Assembly: GCA_021018995.1 (NCBI GenBank)
Contig: CM037586.1
Coordinates: 147,106,060-147,170,059, forward strand
Reading direction: 5' to 3'
Length of the DNA stretch: 64,000 nucleotides
Origin: Chloranthus sessilifolius
Taxonomy: Eukaryota > Streptophyta > Magnoliopsida > Chloranthales > Chloranthaceae
Shown here: positions 25,209-37,420 of the stretch, piece after piece
Layout of the letters: every line of letters starts with the position of its first letter
How positions within the stretch are numbered: the stretch's first letter is position 1
Made by a program: the position numbers and the translations under genes
Notes under the pieces: generated by a model
What the model saw: the letters and a program-made list of their open reading frames with translations, nothing else
Databases searched by the model: none
Told to the model about the DNA's origin: nothing

Positions 25209-27465
25209 GGTATGGAATAACGAGGTTGAGGATCCGACCCAAGGAAAGCGGGTTAGATTAATTTCAATGGCCCATTGCTAGGTCAGTCAACTCTAGCGTT
25301 GTTTCTTTCCTCACGCGAATCGGTTATGCATTGTAGTCTACTCAGCTATTTATTCTTTACCTTCACGTCCAAATCGAATTTTGTGACTGTAGTAGTGACG
25401 GAGGAGGGAAATTTATTTATTTATTTATTTTTATTTTTATTTTTTTAAGAGTGACACTCATCTTATTAATATAAGGTACAATTTAAATGTGAAGCGTAGA
25501 ATTCATAAACCTCAAATCCCACAAAAGGGGAAAGATGCTGCCGCTCAATTGATAAAAATAAAAAACAAAACAAATATTGAGCACGCCAAGTGCATGCACA
25601 TGGAGACTTTAAACCAAATAACTTTTATGGCCAATGTGGTACCATGTACAGGAGTGAGTTGATCAGGCCACTGGAACAAATTGTTCCGGATATTGTTTTG
25701 ATATCAAAGATGTAGGTAGCTTATTGAGTTCAAATTTATTAGGGGAAAGGTTTATGCCCCTTCAAATGTTCTATATATCTGAATGCTCGATGTATTCATG
25801 TTAATATCGAAAAATTGTCATGGCCATTGATCAAATATGTATTCACGTCGCCTAAAACTAAAAAGGAAAATTAGCAAAACATCCATCATTTTCAAATGCT
25901 TTAGCATATTATACGAAAAATAAACCTTTTAGGAAAATATAATTTGCACGATTTTTAGGACTTTTAATAGTTGAGAGATAGAAATTTATTCTCACGTGTT
26001 AAGCCAACTTGCATTTGTGACTTTATGAAAATACCCTTCTATAAAGAGGATATTTTTCCCCGAAAATTACGGAACCATCACCTTTTTCAACCTCAAGTCT
26101 GCAAAGGAGGGATGTTTTGCTAATCACCTTCTTCAACCTCAAGTTTGCAACATCTAGCAACTTGGGGAAGGATCAATTGAACCATCCTCTATCTCTCATG
26201 AAGCAAAGTTTAGGGGTTAGTCCTCAAGTAACTCTACGACGTTAATGTTAAAACTCATCATCTTGTACTTTAGATTTAAAAATCATCATCTTCAACCATA
26301 GATTTCTAATACGTCTTTGTTGCTTTCTATTTTGAATTGGTTTTGTTACGAGTTTTGGGTCAAGAATGCCTTTACAATTAGGGTTTATGCTGTATGAATG
26401 GGGTTTTGAATGGGGTTTTAAAGTTGTATAAATGGGGTTTCAAATTGGGTTTATGTTGTACAAAGCACTTGAGATGATGTATCCGATGGGATTTCAAAAG
26501 CTTAAGACGATGTATCAGATGGCATTTCTTATTGGTAATTTTGTATAATCATTTCTAATTGATAATTTTGCATGACATTTCTAACTGGTAAGCTTTGATG
26601 TATCGAATGGGGTTTTCGATGCATTGAGAAAACGACAGTTGTAATTGGTTATCAGAGAAAGCAAAGAGAATAAGATCGTGGTTTAAGAAAGTGTTGGAAC
26701 CAAGGAGAAGCTCCTGCACAAGTTGTAAACCCCGTTTCCAAATTTTTTGCCCTTAAACTACCCTTTATAGAAGGATAGTTTAGTAGTCACATTTACAACC
26801 TTACATAGCACGTGGGAAGGGTTCTGAAAACAATGGATGCTTTTCTAAAGTCTCTCTCTATCTATAAATGCTACTTATACCCTATTATTTTTTCCCTTCT
26901 TTATCATCCACTTTTTCGCACTGAAGCATGTTAGACGTGCATTTTTCCTATTTTGCCCTTTAAATTGCTGCTAGTTTGTACCAAAGAGTAGTCACTAGCT
27001 AGCTTTGAGCCAAAGAACTTCTAGCTCGCTTTCAGATGAAGCCTTAGAACTCATTGACCCCTTTGCTGCCAAGAGTCATAGGTACCAATTTGATAATCAT
27101 TTTGGGATGTCAGTTTTGCAGTGCCAAGTAAGGCAATGATCAGGTCTGATTGGTTCAACTGGATGTCATGTTCAATCAAATATACAGCCCTTGGATAGAA
27201 GAAAATCTTGACTTTCATGATTTCCAATTTTATAGGTTGACATGCAATCAAGATTCTCCTACATTCGAGGGCTACAAATTTGGTTGATTATGAAATCTGG
27301 TTCCACCAGTTGAACCTGACACTTAGTGGGCTGGCATTAGGTGCCCGACCGGGTGTCGGCAGTGGTACTCAGATCAACCTCCTTTCTTCCAAACCTTGGA
27401 ATGGTCATTGCTCGTTATGAGCACCTACACCAAGCCCATACTTATCCCATCTAAACTAATAAGTC
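25209..27465. other. Intergenic region
   Basis: No gene supported. Contains a T-rich tract at about 25410-25447 followed by AGAGTGACACTCATCTTATTAATA, which resembles an inverted LINE 3' tail (compare 30700-30730), and three GGGGTTT(T/C)AA-type short repeats near 26400-26450. Confidence 0.5.
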
Positions 27466-27478
27466 TAGTTGTTGATTA

Positions 27479-27691
27479 ACCTTAAGGGGTTAGGTGAGTT
27501 GGAAAGGTACCTGCTTCCAAAAGCAAGAGACCTGAGTTTGAATCCCCTCAATCCCTTGAGGCCACCTTAGGGATTTATATCCTGTGCTTACTCGGCATGT
27601 GCTGAATTTGGGGTGCGCATGTGCCCCTGGGATTAGGCGGGTGCTCTAAGAGGCCTAGATACCCAGGTTATAAAAAAAAAATAAAAAAAAA
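27479..27691 (+). mobile_element. tRNA-derived SINE with target-site duplication
   Basis: About 213 bp: an A-box-like TTAGGTGAGTTGG and a B-box-like GAGTTTGAATCCCC lie about 40 bases apart near the 5' end, as in tRNA-derived SINEs transcribed by RNA polymerase III. A unique body (GGATTAGGCGGGTGCTCTAA) is followed by an A-rich tail. TAGTTGTTGATTA at 27466-27478 and 27692-27704 is a perfect 13-bp target duplication. A second, inverted copy lies at 48192-48388. Confidence 0.9.
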
Positions 27692-27793
27692 TAGTTGTTG
27701 ATTACTTATCACCTAAGGTAATGAGATGTTGGGTTCATGTGTTTGATGTCGACACTCATTGGATGCTCCCAAGATCTAGTACCATACACCCAT

Positions 27794-30312
27794 TGTAATA
27801 GCTCGAAAAATCACGCTAAACTATGACCTCGGGATCCGTGCCCGATTGGTCACAAGTTTGACCAATCAGGAGATCAAGAGTTAGCATAGAATGTGATGAA
27901 CGGACGAGATGTGATGGGTTGAATGCCTATGTGGTGTGTTGTGAATGTGAAGTCGCATACACCTACCGCGGTGTATGTGCTCAACACACAAGTGAGGAAA
28001 GGGATAAAAGGGTTTAATAGCCCTAAAAGCAAGAGTTTGATGGTTGTTGAAGGAGAGTAAAGAAGAGAGAGAGAGAGAAGTAAAGAGAGGAATAAATGCT
28101 AGTTGAGGAAGGGAGATTCGAGCAATAAACGTCGGATTCGACGCGAGGGATCCGCTAGAAGCAAAGCTGGAACCCTAGCCTTTCCAACCATAGATTTGAA
28201 ATCAATTTGAGATTGATTTAAGGTAAAATCTTGTGAATAAGATGCATAGATGGTAGAGTCTAAATTGTAGTTGAAAATGGTTTAAATCATAGGCTAATGG
28301 TTTAGAAAAATAGAGGAAAAAGTGTGGAAAAAGATGGGGAAGAAATGAAAAAAATTTGAATCTGACAATTTCGATTAATCGAAATTGGGTTTCGATTAAT
28401 CGAAATTGGCCAGGAAGTTGAAAAGTCAGTGGACCCCGATTTCGATTAATCAAATTGGAGTTCGATTAATCGACTTTGGATTTCGATTAATCGATTTGGG
28501 TATCGATTAATCGACTGGGAACCTCCAGTGGACCCCAGGGGGCTGGAGGAAAAGACTTGGGAAAATCGACTAATCGAAATGGAATTTCGATTAATCGATT
28601 TCAATTTTCGATTAATCGATCTGGGATCGATTAATCGATTTTAGGAACTCGATTACTCGAATTGAGAATCGACTTGGCTGAACAGAGAATTTCGATTAAT
28701 CGAATTAAGATTCGATTAATCGAATGAGAATCTCGATTAATCGATTTGAGAATCGATTAATCGATATGGACTTTCAATTAATCGATTTTGGAAATCGATT
28801 AATCGAATCAGATTCGATTAATCGATTTTGGAAATCGATTAATCGAATCAGATTCGATTAATCGATTTTGGAGTTCGATTAATCGACTGAGATAAGTTAT
28901 GTTGACTTTTGAGTTTGACTTCAAGATTCTTGGAGGGTCTTAGACCTTCTTTATTGCATCCTTTGTGATGTGTTTCACCTGTTATGTGGTACCATAGGTG
29001 GTACGTGTGGATTAGTGCACAAGGAGCCACGTGGGACCTTGATGCATTGATCAAATGAAGACTTGAGGTAGGGAACACCTTGAACATGTACTTTATTTTA
29101 CAAGAGCATGTATGTAGTGATATAGAATTCAACTCAAATGTTTTATTGCTTAAGAATTGTGAAAAGTGTGTGTGCGTGTGACATTCGTAAGAGTAATCAT
29201 AATGAGCCATCCCCAGGGGATGAAGAAGTAAAAGAGACAAGAACATCAGGTGTGATGCAAGTAAATGGATACATCCCAGGGATGTATCCAGGATTGAATC
29301 ATGTTTGATAGGGCCTAACTGATATAAGATAGCACACTTACACGGTGAATAACTATATGTAAGGCACCGATATTTTTGTTATTTGAGGTTTGACCGACAC
29401 GACGGATATCCGACCGATATCCGTGATCGGTGAAACCGTAGGCCGCGGAGGCTTATCCAGGTACATCGTAAGCACACCCTGTGGGTGTTGGATTGAGACA
29501 AGTGAAACCCGCCGCCAATCCCTGTGGAAAGGGCTTGGTACTATATGGTATTCCTGTGGAATACGTTAAACCGCTCTATATAGATGGCGATGAAGGTATC
29601 GACGGGCTCGATGCTATATTGCTGGGGACTACTTAAGTTGAAAGTTTAAGTTTTGCTTTAGGCTTTTTCAAAGATCATTCATGAGTAAATGAAAACATAA
29701 GTAATCAACAGAAAAGCGAAATGCTTTTAAGCTTTTCATCAATAAGCATAGACACATCATGCATGGCATATCATGGAATATATGTGAGTTATAATTTATA
29801 TGTTCAAGCGTGTTTGTTCCCTATTGAGCTAGGATGTAGCTCACCCTATAGACTATCGTCACAGTCCACTACTAGCTATGCCGAGGCTTGTGGAGACGCC
29901 GATCCCATGAAGTCGGACCTTGCGGCGTGTGAGTTGGAGCCACCTCCGAGGACTTCTTCTAGAGGACTCCAGCCGCTTTGAGGGCTTTTAGAGAGATTTT
30001 GTATGCTTGGTATGTCAAGCCTTGATTTTGTTTAAAACCATGTATATAAGGAGTTGGGATAATTCTTTTGGGACGAACCATCCGTGATGATTGCTGTCAT
30101 CGATGGTTCGGATCGGTTCTCCATTCATGCAGAGGCATGAGGGTAGAACTATCTTTTGGGGAGTTGATTGATATAGATTTAAATTTCGCAATTTCGTTAT
30201 TATTCTATTATAATGCTTGATATACCAGTGTTCCGTGCTTAGCAAAGGGCACGGTCAAGATGATCGTGCTGATGGCACGGGTTTCGGGGTGCCGAAATCC
30301 GGGGCTGTCACA
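27794..30312 (+). mobile_element. Solo LTR, Ty3/gypsy-like, 2.5 kb, with palindrome array
   Basis: Starts TGTAATAGCTCGAAAAATC, ends GGGGCTGTCACA, and has a perfect 5-bp duplication CCCAT at 27789-27793 and 30313-30317, with no internal region. The end sequences resemble those of the gypsy LTRs at 51214 and 56322, which is the basis of the family call. The 28368-28890 part is an array of TCGATTAATCGA-like palindromes. The same LTR occurs inverted at 31368-33848. A whole solo LTR; the rest of the element was probably lost by LTR-LTR recombination. Confidence 0.85.
28368..28890. repeat. Array of about twenty TCGATTAATCGA palindromes
   Basis: The core CGATTAATCG recurs with few variants (for example CAATTAATCG, CGACTAATCG, CGATTACTCG). 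In the best-kept part cores start at 28796, 28815, 28836, 28855 and 28876, spacing 19 and 21 bases alternately, so a 40-base higher unit. The spacers vary (AATTGG, TTTTGG, AATCAG). Confidence 0.9.
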
Positions 30313-30699
30313 CCCATCTATTTATAAACTTACATATACACATATTTATTCATTAATCTATTTCCTATTATACAAATTGATGCATGGCTTGGGTTGGGTG
30401 TACAACATTACACCAATTTGACCTGACACACACATCTAGGGGCTGAATAAACTCATGTGAACTATAATAATGGTACTTGAAAGTTGGGTTGGTTATAAGT
30501 GGTGTACCCATACCAAAGAAAAGGTGAGCCCAAGACCATGTTATCCAAGTCAAAGGTTTGACTAAGGTCAAACCAATCAAATAGCTACATTCTCATCAAA
30601 AGTCAACGATTCAACATTAGCAAAAATTCAGGTTCGTTACATCAACCTACTTGAGATGACAAGAGTGATTAGGGGATGATGTTCAACGAATCAAGTAAT
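30313..30699. other. Short intergenic segment
   Basis: Unique-looking A/T-rich DNA between the solo LTR and the LINE. Nothing recognised. Confidence 0.5.
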
Positions 30700-31367
30700 T
30701 TTATTTTTTTTGAGAGACAAGATAATCATCATTAAGAAATTAAATTCACAAAAATAATTTCATGGATCTGTGGAGGGACATCCTCCAACCAGATCTCATT
30801 ACAGTTAGGTAACAACTCGATTTTCGCTAGCATATCCGGAGCTCGATTTGCTAACCACAAAACGTGAGTACACGAGTAGGACGTAAGTGAGATAGGTCTG
30901 ATGAATCAGTGTTCTGATAAAAAACTTTGTTCATGACGTTGAGAGAATCTCCTTCAAAGATAATATGATGAAAACCACATTGATGAGAGAATTGAGTAGC
31001 AAGGAGGAAGGCAAATGTTTCATAGTATTCCGTCGAGGCAATATTCTTACAATTCATTGCCATAAAAGTCATAACTTCTCTGTTATTATTTCGAACAATA
31101 ATCCTGACCCCAACATTTTTCTCTATAGCCATCCAAGCCCCATCAAAATTTGCTTTGAGGAAACCCACAGGGGGAGGGGACCATGTCCTATAAACAACAA
31201 CTAAATGATTTGGGGAGTCCACAACTGATGAATGTGAAGACAAATTTGCTTTATAATACTCCATTAGAAATTGTTCAACTTGAAAAGAGATCCGAGTAGG
31301 ATCACGAGCCTTCACACCATGAATGACATTGTTCCTCTCATTCCATATCGCCCAAGCAATCATAAGA

Positions 31368-33848
31368 TGTGACAGCCCGGATTTCAGCACCCCGAAACCC
31401 GTGCCATCAACACGATCATCTTGACCGTGCCCCTTAGCTAAGCACGGAACATTGGTATATCAAGCAACATGAAGTAGTAAATGAAACTGCGAAATTTAAA
31501 TCTATATAAAAGCATTTCTCAAAAGACAGTTCTACCCTCATGCCTCTGCATGAATGGAGAACCGATCCGAACCATCGATGATAGCAATCATCACGGATAG
31601 TTCACCCCAAAAGAATAATCCCAACTCAATATATACATGGTTTAACCAAAACAAGGCTTGACATACCAAGTCGTACCAATCTCTCTCAAAAAGCCCTCAA
31701 AGTGGCACAACGGAGTCCTCTAGAAGAAGTCCTCAGGAGGTGGCTCCAACTCTTCGCCGGCCGCAAGGTCCGACTCACCAGGGTCAGCGTCTCCTGAAGC
31801 CTCAGCCGCTGCTAGAAGTGGACCTGCGACGTATAGTCTATAGGGTGAGCTACATCCTAGCTCAATAGGGAACAAAACACAGTTGAGCATATAAATTATT
31901 ACTCACATATATTCCATGATATGCCATGCATGATGTGTCTATGCAGTTATTGATGAAAACAGTTAAAACGCATTGCATTTTACTAGTAATTACTTATGTT
32001 TTCGTTTATTCATGAATGATGCTGAAAAGGCCTAAAGCAAAACTTAAACTTTCAACTTAAATAATCTCTGAGCAATATAGCATCGAGCCCCGATGAGATA
32101 CCCATCATCGTCATCTATATAGACACTTTTAACAAATTCCCTGGGAATACCATATAGTACCCAAGCCCCTTTCCCCTGGGGATTGGTGGCGGGGTTTCAC
32201 TTGTCTCAAATCAACACCCCTGGGGTGTGCTTACTATGTACGGATAAGCCTCCGCACTGGCTTACGGTTTCGCCGCCGTATCATTCACAGATATCCTGCC
32301 GTGTTACTCGTGGATATCCCGCCATGTCGGTGGGGTACCCTATCAAACCTCAAATAACAAAAATATCGGTGCCTTACATATAGTTATTCACCGTGTAAGT
32401 GTGCTATCTTATATCAGTTAGGCCCTATCAAACATGATTCAATCTTGGATACATCCCTGGGATGTATCCATTCACTTGCATCACACCTGATGCTCTTATC
32501 TCTTTACTTCTTCATCCCCTGGGGATGGCTCATTATACTTACTCTTATGGATGTCACACACACACACTTTTCACAATTCTTAAGCAATAAAACATTTAAA
32601 TTTGAATTCTATATCACTACATACATGCTCTTGTAAAATAAAGTACATGTTCAAGGTGTTCCCTACCTCAAGTCTTCGTTCGATCAGTGCATCAAGGTCC
32701 CACGTGGCTCCTTGTGCACTAGCTCACACGTACCACCTATGGTACCACATAACAGGTGAAACACATCACTAAGGATGCAATAAAGGAGGTCCAAGACCCT
32801 CCATGAAGCTTAAAGTCAAACTCAAAAGTCAACAAAATTTAGCACAGTCGATTAATCGAACTCCAAAATCGATTAATCGAAAGTCAATATCGATTAATCG
32901 ATTCTCAAATCAATTAATCGAGATTCCCATTCGATTAATCGAAACCTAATTCGATTAATCGAAATTCTCCACTCTATCTGTCGATTCTCAATTCGAGTAA
33001 TCGAATTTCTAAAATCGATTAATCGAAATTATAAATCGATTAATCGAATTCCCATTTCGATTAGTCGATTTCACCAAGCTATTTTCTTTCCTCCACTGGA
33101 GTTCACTGTAGGTTCCCAGTCGATCAATCGATTTCCAATTCGATTAATCGAAATCTAAAGTCGATTAATCGAAATTCAATTCGATTAATTGAGATCGGGG
33201 TCCTCTGACTTTTCAACTTCTTGGCCAATTTTGATTAATCGAAACCCAATTTCGATTAATCGAAACTGCCAGATTCAGCCCCTTTTTGGTTGTTCTTCCC
33301 AATCTTTTCCCTTACTTTTTCCTTCCATTTTTCTAAACCTTTGTTCTACATTTCACAACATTTCTAGCCACTATTCACCCTTCTAATCTATGCATTTAAA
33401 CTACAAAAATCTTACCTTCAATCAATCTCAAATTGATTTCAATCGAGTGGTTGGAAAGGCTAGGGTTCCAGCCTTTGCTTGAACGGATTCCTCGCGTTGA
33501 ATCGGTCTCTTTAATGCTTGAATCCCCCCTCCAATCACCCAATAACTCTTGTTTAATCTCTTTACTCCTCTCTCTCTCTTCTTTACTCCTCTCTTAACAA
33601 CCAAATACAGATTTTAGGGTTATTAAACCCTTTTATCTCTTTCCTCACTTGTGTGTTGAGCACATACATCGCGATAGGTGTATGCGACTTCACATTTACA
33701 ACACACATCACATAGACATTCAACCCATCACATCTCATCCGTTCATCACACCCCTTACTAACTATTGGACTTCTATTTGGTCAAACCTATGACCGATCGG
33801 GCACGGATCCCGAGGTTATAGTTTAGCGTGATTTTTCGGGCTATTACA
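31368..33848 (-). mobile_element. Solo LTR, same family as 27794-30312, inverted
   Basis: On the plus strand it starts TGTGACAGCCCGG and ends CGGGCTATTACA; the perfect 5-bp duplication TAAGA lies at 31363-31367 and 33849-33853. It aligns over its whole length with the complement of 27794-30312, including the palindrome array (about 32845-33265). The tandem partner at 37015-37030 (CAAGCAATCATAAAAAGTC) shows the site without the LTR. Whole as a solo LTR. Confidence 0.9.
32845..33265. repeat. TCGATTAATCGA palindrome array, second copy
   Basis: Same motif and similar spacing as the array at 28368-28890, but shorter and with other variants (CGATCAATCG, TGATTAATCG). The motif is kept better than the spacers. 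Confidence 0.85.
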
Positions 33849-34141
33849 TAAGAAGTCTATCCATATGCTTCATTCCATGTGTAAGGTAAAAATCCTCCGC
33901 CCACATCCTAAAAGAAAGATTTTGTAGTTCGTTTGTTTTAGCTCCCAGCGACGAAGAAAACCAGCAACACTTAGACTTTGGGTAGTCTCGAAGAGCATGA
34001 GAACACATCTCCAAAATATTATCACAGAACATACAAAATAGGGAGAAGGATCTGATGTGGTTATGTAGCTTGGAGTAGACTGGTAAAACATCGTTACATG
34101 CATGTTAAGCGAAGATTTTAACTCTATTTGGTATTTTTAAA

Positions 34142-35557
34142 TGGTCGATCTTGTTATGTATATTAAAATTATGTTAAACTCAAGTCTTAATCTATTGCAA
34201 GTGCACAATGGAAATCATAGTATTAGCATAGGATCATTCCCATGAAGAAGTTTATTTATCTAATTACTTCTTATTTATATCTTCTATTTAAATCCTTACT
34301 TTAAAAACTTTTATTTCTCTTTAAGGTCTAATCTACTGGAGAAATATGAATAAAAGAATGATTTCTAATCTAAAGCAGATAAAATAAATCTAAATCTTCC
34401 TTCTTCAGATTGAGGCCGTCAATCTCAATCTTCAGCTATCAGATATTTATGAATTTAAACAGTACTGTTATATCCTATCTCTAGTTTCTTAGCATTGGTC
34501 GTCAATCAAGTCTAAGATCCTATAAATACAGATTTAATCTAATCAATAACTTTCTAAAATCTGGGCGTCAATTAAACCTTAGAAAACTAAAGATGGAAAA
34601 CTAAAAACTGTTACACTAATCTACAAATTCTAACCTGAGTTGTCAATTCAAATTAAAACTTAGAGATATTTACAAAGCATGAAAATAAAATCTAAACTAG
34701 AAAGCAAATAAATATATTTTTACCCCTCAACCGTAGTCGTCAATTGCTTATGAGAAACTAGGATATATATACTAATCTTTAACACTCAATTGCAGACGTC
34801 AATTGCTCTTGAGAGACCTCTGATATTTAATCTATTCTAACTATTTTACACTACTTTTATTAGAAGAAAATCTAACCCCAGTTGACAATTGATGCTGAAA
34901 TTCTTCGATGCTTATTCCTACACCAAGCTCTCTTATTTATAGATCATAAGGAGTCAGTTTATAAAGACTTCTAATTCTAATAAAAGAAACCACTAAAAAT
35001 AAAAGATTCCTAATATAACTCTAATTCCTTTATTTCAGCAATCGAGATTTCTTAAAACTTATCTTCATCAATCTTCTCAGATCCGTGATCAGTTAAACTT
35101 CTAATTTCATATATCTTCTAATTTTTTTCATGACAGTGTAATATGCACGTAGTCAGCAGTAGCAATAATAGTAGGAAAGCTTCTTTTCAAGGAAATCGCA
35201 GATCACAATTTCTCATTTTCTTCTCTTTCTTAGAAAATTGTAAATCACAATTTTCTATCTTTCATAGCTTCCTCATAGTTGACGATTCTCTGGATTACGA
35301 TTTTTCGCTTTTCTTCTTTTGTCTCTTTTGCAGAATTGTAAATTATAATTTTCTGACTTTTAGAAGGCGGGAAATCGTCTTTTTCTCTCAATCGTATTTC
35401 TTATTACTTTTTGAGTTTATTTTGATGAATATTAAGACTTTGACTCTCTTTTACTAGTTATCTCTAATATCTGCACATCATCAACTTGTTAGTAGCAAAC
35501 TATAGCCTAGCATCACTAAGTTAAGGGTGATAAAATGGTAAATTATGTGACTAATCA
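34142..35557. mobile_element. LTR-like insertion (probable solo LTR), 1.4 kb
   Basis: TG..CA ends (TGGTCGATC and GACTAATCA) and a perfect 5-bp duplication TTAAA at 34137-34141 and 35558-35562. The tandem partner near 37305-37320 reads TATTTTTAAACACCACA, the exact empty site. The interior repeats GTCAATTG/GTCAATTAA words but has no recognisable protein. A solo LTR of an unidentified lineage is the best reading; strand unknown. Confidence 0.7.
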
Positions 35558-35880
35558 TTAAACACCACATATTCTTCCAAAATCGATGACGCAACAAGGA
35601 GCTTGTAGTCATATTTTTTAAGCGATTGAATTAGCTTCATGTTACCTTTCTTAGAGAGAGTTATATTATAAATTTAACCCAATATAATTAGGGATTAGTG
35701 AAATATGACTATGGCCTTGTAAATTGTGCTATGGTTGCCTCATTTGTAGGCCACATGGTACAACTTCTATCAAACCCAACTCATAAAAGTTGTAACTCTT
35801 AATATGGATGATTGTGAATTTTTTAATGCTGCATATTTATGACTTAGACAACTCTACATTTTGTAATGCGCTTTTAAGTT

Positions 35881-36078
35881 ATTAATATTAAGAGTTAGTC
35901 TACAATGGGTGTCCACTGATCATGAGTGGACATCACACTCCACTCGTTCCTGTGACTGAGTGTACGGACTTTCAATGCATGAAAACTTGCACAATTCACT
36001 AAGTCAGAGGAACATGTGGACTGTGATGTCCACTCATGATCAGTGGACACCCATTGTAGACTAACTTTAATATTAAAG
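35881..36078. mobile_element. Palindromic MITE, unit A copy
   Basis: GTTAGTCTACAATGGGTGTC..GAGTGGACATCACA on the left is repeated inverted on the right (TGTGATGTCCACTC..ACCCATTGTAGACTAAC), arms of about 60 bp, flanked by TTAATATTAA-like A/T palindromes. The partner is at 37631-37831. Confidence 0.8.
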
Positions 36079-36125
36079 AATGTTGATTGGATAGTCAAAT
36101 ATTATTATAATATTAGTCTTAGGAC

Positions 36126-36790
36126 TAGGGCTCTCAATGGGCTGGCCAACCCGAATTTTGGCCGACACCCGGTCCGAAAAAACTTGTATTTTTAATTAAG
36201 CAAACCCGGCTCGGTATCCGGACGGGGCTAAGCATGTTGCAACCCGGATAAATCCGGGGCGGGCTTGGGTTGAGTGTTGCAACATCCGGCTCGCACCCGG
36301 CCCGGATATTTTATATATATATATATATTTAAAATTATAATTGTTTTTATATAGTTAAATATGATTTAGTTAAATGCCCTGAGATTAAATCGTTAAACGG
36401 CTTAAACTTGGGGCATAATAACTTTGTGCATATATTTTTTGGTTGGACAAATTAGATGGCTTAATTTATTTTCAAGCAACCCTTGCATAGTTTTTTAGCT
36501 ACACAACTTGAATGGCTTGCTAATAGATTTTCAAGTAGTTGTTGTCCGTTATAACCATTGCGCAATGAATAAAATAAAATATTTGAATAAAATCATGTAC
36601 CTGAGCCTCTATAATAATAATATACTTATTTAATTAAATTTTTAACCTTCTTCAATCTTTTATTAGGAAAACAACCCAACACAATTTTATTAGAAAAAAT
36701 AGCCTAAAAAAAAAAAAGTCGAAAAATAGCCCGAAAAAACACCCAAGCCTGGCCCCGCCCGATAGGGGCCGAGCTTGGGCTGAGTACATC
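36126..36790. mobile_element. hAT-type element (TAGGGCTCTCAATGGGC family), unit A copy lacking its right end
   Basis: Left end TAGGGCTCTCAATGGGCTGG after CTTAGGAC. Interior is rich in CCGGCCCG/CCCGGAT words. The right end is missing; the element stops at the duplication junction. Confidence 0.7.
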
Positions 36791-36792
36791 GC

Positions 36793-36860
36793 AGCCCGAG
36801 TCAGACCCATCAAGCCCCATCAAAACTGAATGATGGGGTTTGATGGGTCTGACCCGAGCT
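36793..36860. repeat. 68-bp hairpin at the tandem-duplication junction
   Basis: The 30-base left arm (from AGCCCGAGTCAGACCCATC) pairs with the right arm (ending GATGGGTCTGACCCGAGCT) at about 27 of 30 positions around an 8-base loop AAACTGAA. It is absent from the outer end of unit B. Confidence 0.85.
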
Positions 36861-36861
36861 G

Positions 36862-37420
36862 AATGATTTGGGGAGTCCACAACTGATGAATGTGAAGACA
36901 AATTTGCTTTATAATACTCCATTAGAAATTGTTCAACTTGAAGGAGATCCGAGTAGGATCACGAGCCTTCGAACCATGAATGACATTGTTCCTCTCATTC
37001 CATATCGCCCAAGCAATCATAAAAAGTCTATCCATATGCTTCATTCCATGTGTAAGGTAAAAATCCTCCGCCCACATCCTAAAAGAAAGATTTTGTAGTT
37101 CGTTTGTTCTAGCTCCCAGCGAAGAAGAAAACCAGCAACACTTAGCCTTTGGGTAGTCTCGAAGAGTATGAGAACACATCTCCAAAATATTATCACTAAA
37201 CATACAAAAGAGGGAGAAGGATCTGATGCGGTTATGTAGCTTGGAGTAGACTGGTAAAATATCGTTACACGCATGTCAAGTGAAGATTTTGACCCTATTT
37301 GGTATTTTTAAACACCACATATTCTTCCAAAAATCGATGACGCAATACGGAGCTTGTAGTCATATTTTTTAAGTAGTTGAATTAGCTTCATGTTACCTTT
37401 CTTAGAGAGAGTTATATTAT
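36862..37420 (-). mobile_element. LINE zinc-binding region, unit B copy
   Basis: The minus strand reads AIWNERNNVIHGSKARDPTR near 36970 and KCCWFSSSLGARTNELQ near 37100, colinear with unit A. It starts at the junction, so the RNase H end and A tail are absent. Confidence 0.7.

Larger units (their letters stand above)
30700..35640 (-). mobile_element. LINE 3' part (zinc-binding region and RNase H), split by two LTR-type insertions
   Basis: Minus strand, 3' end at a T-rich tract near 30700 (A tail). RNase H domain at about 31200-30870: WSPPPVGFLKANFDGAW carries the first Asp, YETFAFLLA the Glu, and FEGDSLNVMN the second Asp, the usual order of LINE-type RNase H. AIWNERNNVIHG at about 31340 precedes it. 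Upstream zinc-binding text is at 33854-34100 and 35563-35620. The LINE is interrupted by the solo LTR 31368-33848 and the insertion 34142-35557. A second partial copy without these insertions is at 36862-37420. 5' truncated and degenerate. Confidence 0.75.

Noticed and set aside
27490-27545. tRNA gene
   Set aside because: A- and B-box-like motifs are present, but there is no cloverleaf that I can fold and the sequence continues into a SINE body with A tail and target duplication.
28368-28890. CRISPR-like look of the TCGATTAATCGA array
   Set aside because: Spacers are 6-9 bases, not unique 30-mers; repeats are short palindromes with variants; the array lies inside a plant solo LTR with target duplications; no cas genes.
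28848-29246. 132-residue minus-strand open frame
   Set aside because: It lies wholly inside the solo LTR, starts in the palindrome array, matches no family, and is not maintained as a frame in the inverted LTR copy as far as I can see.
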